This document shows, in pieces, positions 52,085 through 63,875 of a stretch of 64,000 bases of DNA. The DNA is from Pseudomonadota bacterium (GTDB lineage: Bacteria; Pseudomonadota; Gammaproteobacteria; Burkholderiales; Rhodocyclaceae), in NCBI GenBank assembly GCA_018262095.1, contig JAGTRW010000027.1, positions 1 through 64,000 on the forward strand, read 5' to 3'. The position numbers and the translations under genes were made by a program. Position 1 is the stretch's first letter, and the number at the start of each line of letters is the position of its first letter. Below the pieces are notes generated by a model, which had not been told where the DNA came from, searched no databases, and saw only the letters and a program-made list of their open reading frames with translations.

Positions 52085-52179
52085 TGCACCGACCTCAATA
52101 CAAGCGTTTCAGTGCAGGCTAACTCGCGCCAGCGAGTTACGCCGGAACTAAAGCACCCATCAACGACGTGTTGGCTCAT
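52081..52179 (-). CDS. Tandem mini-ORF C, 32 residues, next to rsmA
   Basis: Starts MSQHVVDGCF and ends CTETLVLRSVQ. Its TGA overlaps the rsmA ATG. It has the same length and plan as mini-ORFs A and B and reads through the 52120-52139 hairpin. Expression is not proven; the conserved overlaps suggest a translated leader peptide. Confidence 0.4.
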   Translation of the reverse strand: MSQHVVDGCFSSGVTRWRELACTETLVLRSVQ

Positions 52180-52368
52180 ACCACGACCTTAAACGCAAAC
52201 GTTTCAGTGGAGGCTAACCTGCGAAAGCAGGTTATGCCGAAACTAAAACGCCCATCAGCGACATGCAAACTCATTTGATGACCTTTAACGCAAGCGTTTC
52301 AGTGCAGGCTAACTCGCGCCAGCGAGTTACGCCGGAGCTAAAGCGTTTGCGCGCGACGTGCTGGCTCA
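52101..52368. repeat. Three tandem 95-bp units with internal hairpins
   Basis: Units begin at 52101, 52196 and 52291, exactly 95 bases apart; the third is cut by the pdxA stop. Each has a hairpin: TAACTCGC/GCGAGTTA (52120-52139 and 52310-52329) or TAACCTGC/GCAGGTTA (52215-52234). The bases between rsmA and the first unit match the unit tail. Confidence 0.9.
52176..52274 (-). CDS. Tandem mini-ORF B, 32 residues
   Basis: Starts MSLHVADGRF and ends STETFAFKVVV. Its stop overlaps the start of mini-ORF C and its start overlaps the stop of mini-ORF A, both as ATGA. It is the most diverged of the three, but its length is unchanged and the hairpin pairs are kept by compensatory changes. Confidence 0.4.
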   Translation of the reverse strand: MSLHVADGRFSFGITCFRRLASTETFAFKVVV

Positions 52369-52369
52369 T
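52271..52369 (-). CDS. Tandem mini-ORF A, 32 residues, next to pdxA
   Basis: Starts MSQHVARKRF, nearly the same as RsmA (MSMHIARKRF), then SSGVTRWRELACTETLALK. Its ATG shares the A of the pdxA stop (TGATG), so ribosomes finishing pdxA could restart here. Its stop overlaps mini-ORF B. Confidence 0.42.
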   Translation of the reverse strand: MSQHVARKRFSSGVTRWRELACTETLALKVIK

Positions 52370-53352
52370 CAAAACGCTCCCGCACGGCTCGCCATTTCGA
52401 CCGCCTGGTCGACGGCGACGAACAGGCTGCCCGGGTCGGCGCGACCGGTGCCCGCGAGCTCAAGCGCAGTACCGTGGTCGACCGAGGTACGGATGATCGG
52501 CAGGCCAAGCGTCACGTTGATTCCCTGCCCGAAGCTCGCGTACTTGAGCGCGGTCAATCCCTGGTCGTGGTACATGGCCAGCACGCAATCACCCTGCGCC
52601 AGCAGCGGCGGGGTGAACATCGTATCGGCGGGCAACGGGCCGATCAGCGTCATTCCTTCGCCGCGCAGCCGGTCGAGCACCGGCGTAATGACGTCGATTT
52701 CCTCGCGCCCCAGATAGCCGCCCTCGCCGGCGTGCGGGTTGAGCCCGGCGACCAGAATGCGTGGACTCTCGACGCCGTACTTGCGTCCCATCTCGGCATG
52801 CAGGATGCGCAGCGTCTGTTCGAGCGATTGCTGGGTGACCGCCGCCGGGACGTCCTTGAGCGGCAGATGAGTGGTCGCCAGCGCGACTCGCAAACCGCCG
52901 CCGGCGAGCATCATCACCACCTGCGCCGTCGCGGTTTTTTCGGCGAGGTACTCGGTGTGTCCGGTAAAGGCGACGCCGCCATCGTTGATCACGCCCTTAT
53001 GCACCGGCGCCGTGACCATCGCGGCGAACTCGCCGCGGCAACAGCCAGCGACCGCCCGGTCGAGCAAAGCCAGCACGTAGCTGGCGTTGGCCGGATCGAG
53101 TCGGCCCGGATGCGCAGCGCGCGCCAGCGGAAGGTGCAGCACGTCGAGCACGCCCGGCGACGGTGATGCACCAGGCGTCCAGTCGCGCAACTGAACTGAG
53201 GAATTGAGCGCCCGAGCGCGTTCGGCGAGCAGCTCGCGATCGGCCAGAATCACCAGCTGAGCGCTCCCTGCATGATGCTCAGTCAGGCGCAGGCAGAGCT
53301 CGGGGCCAATTCCGGCCGGCTCACCCGAAGTTACGGCAATCAGCGGCATCAT
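52369..53352 (-). CDS. pdxA: 4-hydroxythreonine-4-phosphate dehydrogenase
   Basis: NAD-dependent step of pyridoxal 5'-phosphate synthesis. It has 327 residues. Motifs: TSGEPAGIGPELCLRL, VHKGVINDGGVAFTGHTEYL, GLNPHAGEGGYLG (metal His) and YHDQGLTALKYASFGQGINV, then RTSVDHGTA. Its ATG pair lies three bases after the surA stop. Its own stop overlaps mini-ORF A. The cofactor fits the GlgP-containing context only by chance; the gene is a standard member of the lptD operon. Confidence 0.95.
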   Translation of the reverse strand: MMPLIAVTSGEPAGIGPELCLRLTEHHAGSAQLVILADRELLAERARALNSSVQLRDWTPGASPSPGVLDVLHLPLARAAHPGRLDPANASYVLALLDRAVAGCCRGEFAAMVTAPVHKGVINDGGVAFTGHTEYLAEKTATAQVVMMLAGGGLRVALATTHLPLKDVPAAVTQQSLEQTLRILHAEMGRKYGVESPRILVAGLNPHAGEGGYLGREEIDVITPVLDRLRGEGMTLIGPLPADTMFTPPLLAQGDCVLAMYHDQGLTALKYASFGQGINVTLGLPIIRTSVDHGTALELAGTGRADPGSLFVAVDQAVEMASRAGAF

Positions 53353-53355
53353 GGC

Positions 53356-54675
53356 TCAACGCTCCTCGAGACGAAGCTCGACGTAAGCGCGATCGCGCGC
53401 CTGGCGCAACCAGTCCTGATAGGCCTCGTCCATCTTGCGGTCGCGCAGGATCTGGCGCGCCGCCGCGCGCTGACGATCGGACGAGACGTCCTGAACGCGT
53501 CGCTCGAGCACCTCGATCAGGTGAAAGCCAAAGGGCGACTGGATCGGCTTGCTGACTTCGCCGGGCTTGAGCTCATTCATCGCGCGCTCGAAATCGGGCA
53601 CCGTATCGCCCGGATAGATCCAGCCCAGATCGCCGCCCTTGGACGCCGAACCATCCTGCGAAAAGAGCCTGGCCAGTTCGGCGAAGTTGCCGCCGTTCTT
53701 GATTCGCTCGTAGAGACCCTCGAGCTTGTGTTTGGCATCAGCCTCCGAAACTACTTCGTTGACCTTGATCAGGATATGCCGGGCATGCGTCTGCTGGACC
53801 GTCGCCGCCGCCGCGCCACCGCGCTTGGCAACCAGCTTGATGATATGGAAGCCGTTGGGACTGCGCAGCACAGGCGCCACTTCGCCGACCTTGAGTTTGA
53901 CCACCACGTCCGAAAAAATCGCCGGTAATCGCTCGCTAGGACGCCAGCCCAGATTGCCGCCCTGCAATCCATCGGGCGCATCCGAAAACGACGCCGCCAG
54001 TTGTGAAAAATCTTCGCCCTTGCCAACCCGCTCAAAGACCTGATCGGCCTTGGCCTTGATCCGCTGGATCTGCTCCGGGCTCGCCGACTCGGGGGTACGC
54101 AGCAGGATGTGAGCAACTTCGTACTCTTCGCTCCCACCGTTCTTGGCCGAATCGTCGGCCAGATAATTGTCGATCTCGCCTTCCGAGATGGTGATCTTGT
54201 TCTCGACTTCACGCTCGCGGACTCGTGCGATGGTCATCTCGTCACGAATTTCCTCACGGAATTTCGGATACGCAATGCCGTCCTTTTTCAGCGCTTCGCG
54301 CAGCTGAGCAAGCGACATCTTGTTGCTGGTGGCAATGCGCTGCAGCGCCTGTTCGAGCTGGGCATCGTCAACCTTGATCCCGGTTTCCTTGGCATGTTGC
54401 AACTGAACCTTGTCCATCACCAGACGCTCAAGCATCTGCTTCTCGAGAACGTCGCGCGCCGGTAGAGGCGTACCCTGCTTCTGCAACTGCCTGACGGCCA
54501 GATCGAGCCGCGTACGCAACTCGTAAAGCGTCACGACTTCTTCATTGACGACGGCGACGATGCGATCGGCGGGCAACGGATCGGCGGACTGACGCCGCGG
54601 CGCTTGCGCCGCCGCCAGGCCAACGCAGCAACAGGACAGGATCAGGACTCGAAGCAGTAGCATCATGCGTAACAC
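53356..54675 (-). CDS. surA: Periplasmic chaperone/peptidyl-prolyl isomerase SurA
   Basis: Carries unfolded outer-membrane proteins such as LptD across the periplasm. It has 439 residues: signal peptide at 1-24 (LLLRVLILSCCCVGLAAAQA), SurA N domain at about 35-170, two parvulin domains near 185-285 and 300-400 (AHILLRTPE, GGNLGWR; ARHILIKVN, GGDLGWIYPGD), and a C-terminal helix. It lies three bases after lptD and just before pdxA. Confidence 0.95.
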   Translation of the reverse strand: MLRMMLLLRVLILSCCCVGLAAAQAPRRQSADPLPADRIVAVVNEEVVTLYELRTRLDLAVRQLQKQGTPLPARDVLEKQMLERLVMDKVQLQHAKETGIKVDDAQLEQALQRIATSNKMSLAQLREALKKDGIAYPKFREEIRDEMTIARVREREVENKITISEGEIDNYLADDSAKNGGSEEYEVAHILLRTPESASPEQIQRIKAKADQVFERVGKGEDFSQLAASFSDAPDGLQGGNLGWRPSERLPAIFSDVVVKLKVGEVAPVLRSPNGFHIIKLVAKRGGAAAATVQQTHARHILIKVNEVVSEADAKHKLEGLYERIKNGGNFAELARLFSQDGSASKGGDLGWIYPGDTVPDFERAMNELKPGEVSKPIQSPFGFHLIEVLERRVQDVSSDRQRAAARQILRDRKMDEAYQDWLRQARDRAYVELRLEER

Positions 54676-57198
54676 CTTCTATTGACCAATGACAGCGTTG
54701 GCTGTCGGCTGATTGATCAGGCTGTAACCCTGAATATTGCGGCTCAGAACGCTCAGCGGACTCGAACCGATGCGCGAGAAACCGGAAAGTTCAAGCTGCA
54801 GGAAAAATCCCGTCGAAGTCGTCGCTTCGGTCAGCGCGATGCGCTGGACGACGCCGCGAACGAGCCAGCAACCGCCATTGTATTCCAGGCCGCCGACCGC
54901 CTCGATCATCCGCCCACTGGTGGTCGTCGTCGAGACGTTGCTGGCGTCATCCTTGAACGAGTAGTTGATGCGGCCAACGCCATACCAGCCGCCGCCCAGC
55001 GGCCACTGCCCGGAGAAGTCGACCTGGTCGATCGGCGCGCTCGAATCGCGGTTGTAGCGGTAGGCGGCGTTGAGCACCTTGCCCGGCTCGGGCTGATAAC
55101 GCGTGCCGATCGAAAAACGATCGACCTGCCGGTCGGCGCCGTTGTATTGTATCGCAGTATCGGCATAGACCCTGGGCAAGACCTGACCGCTGAACGCGGC
55201 GAGCCAGGCGGATTTCTCCCATTCGCCGGTGGCCAGCGTACCGCCGGGCAGCAGCACCTTGTTCTGCTCGAAATAGTAACGCTGACCGAACATCGCGCGC
55301 ATGATCTCGTTGCCGGTATCGGGCTCGAGCAGGCGGGTCGTCGCCGCCGCCGTGAGCTGGTTGGCGTTGCTGACGCGGTCCCAACTGGAAAACTGGTTCT
55401 CGGAGAAAATCGTCGCAAAATTGAAGTCGGCAAGGCCCGTATCGAAAACCGGGATCTGGCTCTGGTCCTTGTACGGCACGTTGAGGTAGTAAAGCCGCGG
55501 CTCGAGCGTCTGCGTGTAATCGCGACCAAACCAGTTGCTTGAGCGCTCAAAGGTCATTCCCGAATCGATGCTGACGATCGGCAGCGTGCGGCTGATCGAA
55601 CTGGGGATGGTCGCTGCCTGATCGGTAAGCGCGTAATTGGTGACATTGACGCCGACCTTGGGCGTCACGTACCAGCCCGGTGTCACGTAAGGCAGTGCGA
55701 GCTGCGGATAAGCCACAGTGCGTTGTCCGTTCGGATAGGGATCGCCGTTGGCCAGCGTTAACGCAGCGCCATTGTACGTTTGCTCGGGCTTGGTGAAATT
55801 GGTGTACTGCCCAAGGAAGGTCGCATCGGCACCCCAGATATCGTATTTTCGCGCGTTCAACGAGATCTGCGGCAGCATCCGGTACGGATTGACATTCACT
55901 GTCGACGAATCGGGCTGCAGCGTCTGGTACGACAGGAAATTGACGTTCGCGTCCCACCACCCGGCGCTGTAAGCCAAGCTGGCCTGTTGCGTAAGATTGA
56001 CCTGCGAGGTACTGGCAATGCTGCTCGACAGATCGGTGTAATAGGTGTCGTCGGACACCTTGGTGTAGTTGATCGACCCGGAAAAACCGTTGGCCGTCGT
56101 CTGCGTATGCAGTATCGAGACAGCATAGCGATTGTCGCCGTTCTGCAGTTTGTCGTTGGGCAGGACTTCGAGGCCCAGCGTCGACGTGTACGAACCGCCG
56201 AACGCCGTATTGAGATAGCGCGCCTCGCCGCTGAGCAGTATGCCGCGCTTGGTGAGCTCGCGCGGCGTAATCGTCGCGTCCATATTGGGCGCGATATTCC
56301 AATAGTAAGGCAGCGCGAACATGACGCCATTATTGGTGCTGGTCCCGAAGCTCGGCGCCAGGAAACCCGATTTGCGTTCGTTGTTGAGCGAGAACGACAT
56401 CCACGGCGAATAGAGGATCGGCACATCCTTGAAATAGAGGGTGCCGTCGCTGCCGTCTGCGACTTCGCGGTCGTAGTCGAGCTTGAGGTCGGTGGTCTTG
56501 AGATACCAGTCGTCGTTTCCCGGCGCGCAGGTGGTGTAGGTCGAGTTGCTCATGCGGTACTGGTTCTCGCCCTCGAAATCGAGACGATCGGCGTCGCCAC
56601 GCCCCTCGGTCATCCCCTTGGGCATACCGGTCGTATCAATCGACGTCTGGCCGGCGGCGATATTGAGGACAGTCGGCGAGGCGAAGCCGGAGTTCCACAA
56701 CGACTTGTCGGCGCGCAGTTTTTCCGAAGATTCCGCGGCATAGGCCTTGTCGGCGGCGGCCTGGCTGCCGGCTTGCGGTTGTCGCTTGATGGTGTAGGAA
56801 GGTTGCTCGAAGTAGCCGACCTGGTCTTCGAGTTTAAGTCGCATCTTCGGGCCGGTCATCAGGTCGGCGCCCTGTTCGAGACGAACGTTACCCTCAGCCT
56901 CCATCTCGTCGTCGATCGGCCAGTAGGTCAAGCGATCGGCATTGAGGACGGTACCGATCTTGCGCAACTCGGCATCGCCCTCGGCGATGAACTCACGATC
57001 GACATCGCCGCCCATTCGTAGCGCGCTGATAAACGTGGGACGTGGCACCGCACTGTCTTTCGGCGGCATCACCATGGCTTTCGCGCTGCGCAGGGCGAGC
57101 GGCGGCTGCGCATCGGGAACAGCGTCCGCGTCGCGCGAAGCGGCGGCCGGCAGCTGCTGAGCAACGGTTTGCGCGGGCGCGCCGGGGCCAGCGGCAAT

Positions 57199-57208
57199 CC
57201 CCCCCCCC
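57199..57208. repeat. Ten-base C/G homopolymer inside lptD
   Basis: Ten C on the + strand, ten G in the coding strand, encoding Gly-Gly-Gly in the linker between the PagP-like and LptD parts. Such runs are prone to slippage in vivo and to sequencing error. Confidence 0.9.
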
Positions 57209-57892
57209 GGCGCCGTGCCCGGACCGGCTCCCAGCGCCTGGGCGGAACCGGTCTCCAGCGCCGGGCCGTAGGGTACGCGCTGCGCCAGCGGCGTCGCCGG
57301 GACGGGATTGGCGATTTCGATCGGCGCCGGACGCGCCGGCGTGCCGACGGCTTCTCCGGTCTTGCCCAACTCCCATTTGGCCCAGAAGAAGAGGACGTTG
57401 CCGGCATCACCCGACGGCGGAACGTACGTCCCTTCCAAACTGAAGTTCTTGTACGACACCGACGCCATCGGCAAGATGACCGGGAAGGGAAAATAGTTGA
57501 TGGTGTCCGAGCGCATCATCAGGCCGCCCATATAGCCCAGGCCGACGCGAACATCTTGGGCCGGGCGCCAGATCGCTTTCCAACTGTAACCCGCGGTATA
57601 CGAGGGCTTGAAGTGCGAATCCTGGAAGGCCATCGCAAAGACGCCCTGCCAGTTGCCGTACTCGTTGTACAAGCCTTTGCCGACACCGAAACCCACCGGG
57701 TTTTCCTGATAGTCGGCAATTTGCTCCGCGGAATAGCTGCTGCGCGAGTGGTAGGTCTTGAACGGCAGATAGAATTCCCAGGCACCGTTGTCGTAGGCGT
57801 TGGCGACCGGATCCCATAAGCGTTGGTACCACGGCTTCTTGACACCCGACTTGGCGGTGCTCGGCGCGCTTGCCGCGGCTGGACCTGGCGCG

Positions 57893-58669
<777 letters not shown>

Positions 58670-58785
58670 CCTGAACCATCAGTAAAAAAATGCAGCTGAC
58701 TCGGGTTGTTTCCGATGGCGCGGCGACCAGCGGGACGAGTGTTAAAATCGTCGCATTTTAGCACCTAAGCACAAGGAGAAGCGGC
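58670..58785. promoter_or_regulatory. Divergent promoter region of lptD and amgK
   Basis: GTTAAAATCG at 58741 and CGCATTTTAGC at 58752 give back-to-back TAAAAT -10 candidates, one per strand, a few bases apart, so the lptD and amgK promoters overlap. AAGGAG precedes ATG 58786. Confidence 0.55.
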
Positions 58786-60509
<1,724 letters not shown>

Positions 60510-60536
60510 ACCTGGAAAAGGCAGTCAACCACGGCG

Positions 60537-60658
60537 AACACGGCGAAACCACAATAGCTTACGAGCTTGTTTGGACTCACCTTTTCGGTGAGCGATTAAA
60601 TTCTGAACAATTAAGGATTTTCGCCGTTCCCGCTGTGTCGCCGTGGTTTGAACTGAGG
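60537..60658. repeat. Short inverted-repeat element, copy 2
   Basis: AACCACGGCG at 60537-60546 and CGCCGTGGTT at 60649-60658 form the ends; CACGGCGAA inside and TTCGCCGT near the other end extend the match. The AT-rich centre holds a smaller hairpin (CTCACC, TTTTC, GGTGAG). It belongs with copy 1 at 50255 and fills most of the murU-pepP space. Confidence 0.7.
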
Positions 60659-60666
60659 GCTTTAGT

Positions 60667-61965
60667 ATGAAACACCAACCCTTCTCGACGCGCCGCAATG
60701 CGCTCTTCGAACTGATCGGCGACGGCGTCGCGGTGATCCCGACCGCGCCTGAGCGCGTTCGCAATCGCGACTCGCACCACCCCTACCGTTTCGACAGTTA
60801 CTTCTGGTACCTCTCGGGCTTTCCCGAGCCCGAAGCGGTGATCGTTCTGGTCGGCGGCAAGGAAGCCCGAGCCATCCTCTTTTGCCGCGCCAAGAATGAA
60901 GAGCGCGAAGTCTGGGACGGTTTCCGCTACGGTCCCGACGCCGCGCGCGACGCCTTCGGTTTTGACGAAGCGCACGATTTTGCCGAGTTCGAACAGCGAC
61001 TGCCTGAACTGATCGCCAATCGCAGCGCGCTATGGCACGCGCTCGGTCACGACCCGATATGGGACGCGAAAATCGTCGGCGCGCTCAACACCGTTCGCGC
61101 GCAATCGCGTTCCGGCCAGCGCGCGCCGGGCCAACTCTACGACCTGCACGGCCCGCTCGACCGCATGCGCCTGCTCAAGGACGCTCACGAAACCGCGATC
61201 ATGCGCCGCGCCGCGGCGATCGCCTCGGCCGGCCACGTGCGCGCGATGCGCGCCTGCCGCCCCGGAATCGCCGAATACGAACTCGAAGCCGAACTCGGCT
61301 ACGAATTTCGCAAACGCGGCGCCGATGGCCACGCCTATTCGCCGATCGTCGCTGGCGGTCACCACGGCTGCGTGCTGCACTATATCGAGAACAACACGTT
61401 GCTGGCCGACCACACGCTGGTGCTGATCGACGCCGGCTGCGAGCTGCAAGGCTACGCCTCGGACATCACGCGAACCTTCCCGGTGAGCGGCCGTTTTTCC
61501 GGCGTACAGCGCGACGCCTACGAAGTCGTGCTGGCAGCGCAGCGCGCGGCGATCGCCGAAATCAAACCCGGCACGCCGTTCATCGCCTACCATGAAGCGG
61601 CGCTGCGCGTGCTGGTGCAAGGGATGATCGACCTCAAACTGCTCGCCGGCAGCCTCGACGGAATCATCGAAAGCGAAGCCTACAAGCCCTATTACATGCA
61701 CCGCACCGGGCACTGGCTCGGACTCGACGTGCACGACGCCGGCGACTACAAGGCGGGCGACGACTGGATCGCTCTCGCGCCCGGCATGGCGCTGACCGTC
61801 GAACCGGGACTCTATATCCGCCCCGGCGCCGGCGTTCCCGAACACCTGCACGGCATCGGCATCCGCATCGAGGACGACGTCTTCGTCACCGAAACGGGCT
61901 GCGAAGTCTATACCAGCGCGCCGAAGACCGTCGCCGACATCGAGGAAGTGATGCGCCGTGACTGA
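60667..61965 (+). CDS. pepP: Xaa-Pro aminopeptidase
   Basis: Manganese M24B peptidase that removes an N-terminal residue before proline. It has 432 residues: N-terminal creatinase-like domain (1-170), then the pita-bread domain with metal residues in LIDAGCELQGYASDITRTFP (two Asp), HRTGHWLGLDVHD (His), LTVEPGLY (Glu) and IRIEDDVFVTE (Glu). It overlaps ubiH by eight bases, as is common in proteobacteria. Confidence 0.95.
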   Translation: MKHQPFSTRRNALFELIGDGVAVIPTAPERVRNRDSHHPYRFDSYFWYLSGFPEPEAVIVLVGGKEARAILFCRAKNEEREVWDGFRYGPDAARDAFGFDEAHDFAEFEQRLPELIANRSALWHALGHDPIWDAKIVGALNTVRAQSRSGQRAPGQLYDLHGPLDRMRLLKDAHETAIMRRAAAIASAGHVRAMRACRPGIAEYELEAELGYEFRKRGADGHAYSPIVAGGHHGCVLHYIENNTLLADHTLVLIDAGCELQGYASDITRTFPVSGRFSGVQRDAYEVVLAAQRAAIAEIKPGTPFIAYHEAALRVLVQGMIDLKLLAGSLDGIIESEAYKPYYMHRTGHWLGLDVHDAGDYKAGDDWIALAPGMALTVEPGLYIRPGAGVPEHLHGIGIRIEDDVFVTETGCEVYTSAPKTVADIEEVMRRD

Positions 61966-63103
61966 TCAACACGCACTTCACACCGACGTCGCGATCATCG
62001 GCGCCGGCCCGGTCGGCATGGCGCTGGCCTTATCGCTCGAAGGCAGCGGTCGGCGCGTGCTGCTGCTCGACGCGCGGCCACCCAAGGCCTGGGCTAACGA
62101 CCCGCGCGCGCTGGCGCTAGCGCACGGCAGCCGGCAGCTGCTCGAACGGCTGCAGGCGTGGGACGCTGGCGCGGCAACCGCAATCGACGAAATCCACGTC
62201 TCGCAGCGCGGCGGTTTCGGCCGCACGCTGCTCACCGCAGCCGACTACGGCGCACCGGCGCTCGGTTACGTGATGCGCTACAAAGACCTGGCCGCAGCGC
62301 TCGCGGCGCGAATCGCGCCTGCGCAACTGCGCTGCGAGTGCGCCGTCGACGCCATCGAAATTACGCCAGAGCAGGCCACGCTGACGCTGGCCGGAACGAC
62401 GCAACGCGTCACCGCCGGCCTCGTCGTCCATGCCGAAGGAACGCCGGCGAGCGACCCCGACGTTCGCGTTCGCGACTACCGCCAGCACGCGATCATCGCC
62501 CAGGTCAAGCCAGCCGCACCGCACAAGCATCGCGCCTGGGAGCGCTTTACGCCCGACGGGCCGCTGGCGCTGCTGCCGCTCGGCGACGACTACTCGGTGG
62601 TATTCACCGTGCCGTCGGAAAAAGTATCAGCGCTGCTCGAACTCGATGACGACGATTTTCTCGCGACGCTGCGCGAGCAGTTCGGCCGCCGCGTCGATTT
62701 TGTCAGTTGCGGTGCGCGCTCGAGCTTCCCGCTCGCGCTGCGCGTGCGTTCGCCGATCATTCAGCAACGGCAGGTCTGGATCGGCAACAGCGCGCAGACG
62801 CTGCACCCGGTTTCCGGCCAGGGCTTCAACCTCGGCCTGCGCGACGCCGCCGAGCTCGCGACCGCGCTGCTCGACCACGCGGCTGCTGACTGCGGCGCGG
62901 CGCTCGCCGCCTACGCGCGCGGCCGCCAGACCGACCGGCGCTTCGGCATGGGCTTTACCGACAGCATCGTCCGCGTGTTCTCCAACGACCTCGCGCCGCT
63001 GCGCTGCGCGCGCGGCATCGGCCTGCTCGCGCTCGACCTCGCGCCACCGCTGCGCCATTTCGTCGCCAAGCGAATGATCTGGGGCGCACGCGCCTGGCCG
63101 TAA
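61958..63103 (+). CDS. ubiH: UbiH/UbiF-family FAD monooxygenase of ubiquinone synthesis
   Basis: Flavin hydroxylase that adds an oxygen to the ubiquinone ring; membrane-peripheral. It has 381 residues. GxGxxG loop VAIIGAGPVGMALAL, then DPRALALAHGSRQLLE, and the second FAD motif HPVSGQGFNLGLRDAAEL. Which ring carbon it modifies cannot be told; the pepP-ubiH overlap supports UbiH. The genome should use oxygen at times, since this enzyme needs O2. Confidence 0.9.
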   Translation: MTDQHALHTDVAIIGAGPVGMALALSLEGSGRRVLLLDARPPKAWANDPRALALAHGSRQLLERLQAWDAGAATAIDEIHVSQRGGFGRTLLTAADYGAPALGYVMRYKDLAAALAARIAPAQLRCECAVDAIEITPEQATLTLAGTTQRVTAGLVVHAEGTPASDPDVRVRDYRQHAIIAQVKPAAPHKHRAWERFTPDGPLALLPLGDDYSVVFTVPSEKVSALLELDDDDFLATLREQFGRRVDFVSCGARSSFPLALRVRSPIIQQRQVWIGNSAQTLHPVSGQGFNLGLRDAAELATALLDHAAADCGAALAAYARGRQTDRRFGMGFTDSIVRVFSNDLAPLRCARGIGLLALDLAPPLRHFVAKRMIWGARAWP

Positions 63104-63140
63104 GTCGAGATTCAAGCTTTCTAACGCAGAAGGAATCGTC

Positions 63141-63875
63141 ATGACATTGACCGAGCAAATGATCAAAGCCTTCGCTCCGACCGGCAAGCTGCGCGCGTCG
63201 ATCAACACCGGCAACCCGGTGCTGGCCCGCAAGGACGCCGCAGGCGGCCGGCCGACCGGCGTCTCGATCGACTTGGCGCAGGCTTTTGCCGACCAGCTCG
63301 GCGCCGCACTCGAACTCGCCGTTTTCGACACCGCGGCCAAATCGGTCGACGCACTGGAATCGGGACTCGCCGACATCGGCTTTTTCGCAATCGACCCGCT
63401 GCGCGGCGAGGAGATCGCTTTCACCGCGCCCTACGTGCTGATCGAGGGCAGCTATCTGGTGCGCAGCGACTCGCCGATCAAGTCCAACGACGAGGTCGAC
63501 TGCGCCGGATACCGCGTCGCGGTCGGCCAGGGCAGCGCCTACGACCTTTATCTAACGCGAGAGCTCAAGCACGCGCAAATCGTTCGCGCACCTTCAGCGC
63601 CGGCGGTCATCGACCTGTTCATCGAACAGCAGCTCGAAGTCGCTGCCGGCGTTCGCCAGATGCTGGTCGCCGACGCCCAGCGCTTGCCCGGTCTGCGCCT
63701 GTTGCCCGGCCGCTTCATGGTGATCCGCCAGGCGATGGCAACGCCCAAGGAACGCGGCGAAGCGGCAGCCGCGACGCTGTGCCAGTTTGTCGAGCAGATG
63801 AAGGGCAACGGCTTTGTCGAAAAAGCACTGGCGCGCCACGGCGTCGCTGGTGCGGTGGTCGCCCCGGCGGCATAG
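63141..63875 (+). CDS. Solute-binding-protein-like protein without signal peptide
   Basis: A 244-residue protein with the two-lobe amino-acid-binding fold of ABC transporter receptors (KLRASINTGNPVLAR, DIGFFAIDPLRGEEIAFTAPY, then GQGSAYDLYLTREL). The start MTLTEQMIKAFAPTGK has no signal peptide, and no upstream in-frame leader is visible, so the protein is predicted to remain in the cytosol. It may be an intracellular sensor or a metabolite-binding enzyme. AGAAGG lies before the ATG. Confidence 0.82.
   Translation: MTLTEQMIKAFAPTGKLRASINTGNPVLARKDAAGGRPTGVSIDLAQAFADQLGAALELAVFDTAAKSVDALESGLADIGFFAIDPLRGEEIAFTAPYVLIEGSYLVRSDSPIKSNDEVDCAGYRVAVGQGSAYDLYLTRELKHAQIVRAPSAPAVIDLFIEQQLEVAAGVRQMLVADAQRLPGLRLLPGRFMVIRQAMATPKERGEAAAATLCQFVEQMKGNGFVEKALARHGVAGAVVAPAA

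Noticed and set aside
52101-52368. CRISPR array or integron attC sites in the 95-base repeats
   Set aside because: Units are directly adjacent without unique spacers of fixed length, no cas or integrase genes are present, and the inner hairpin is too short for attC with wrong core bases.
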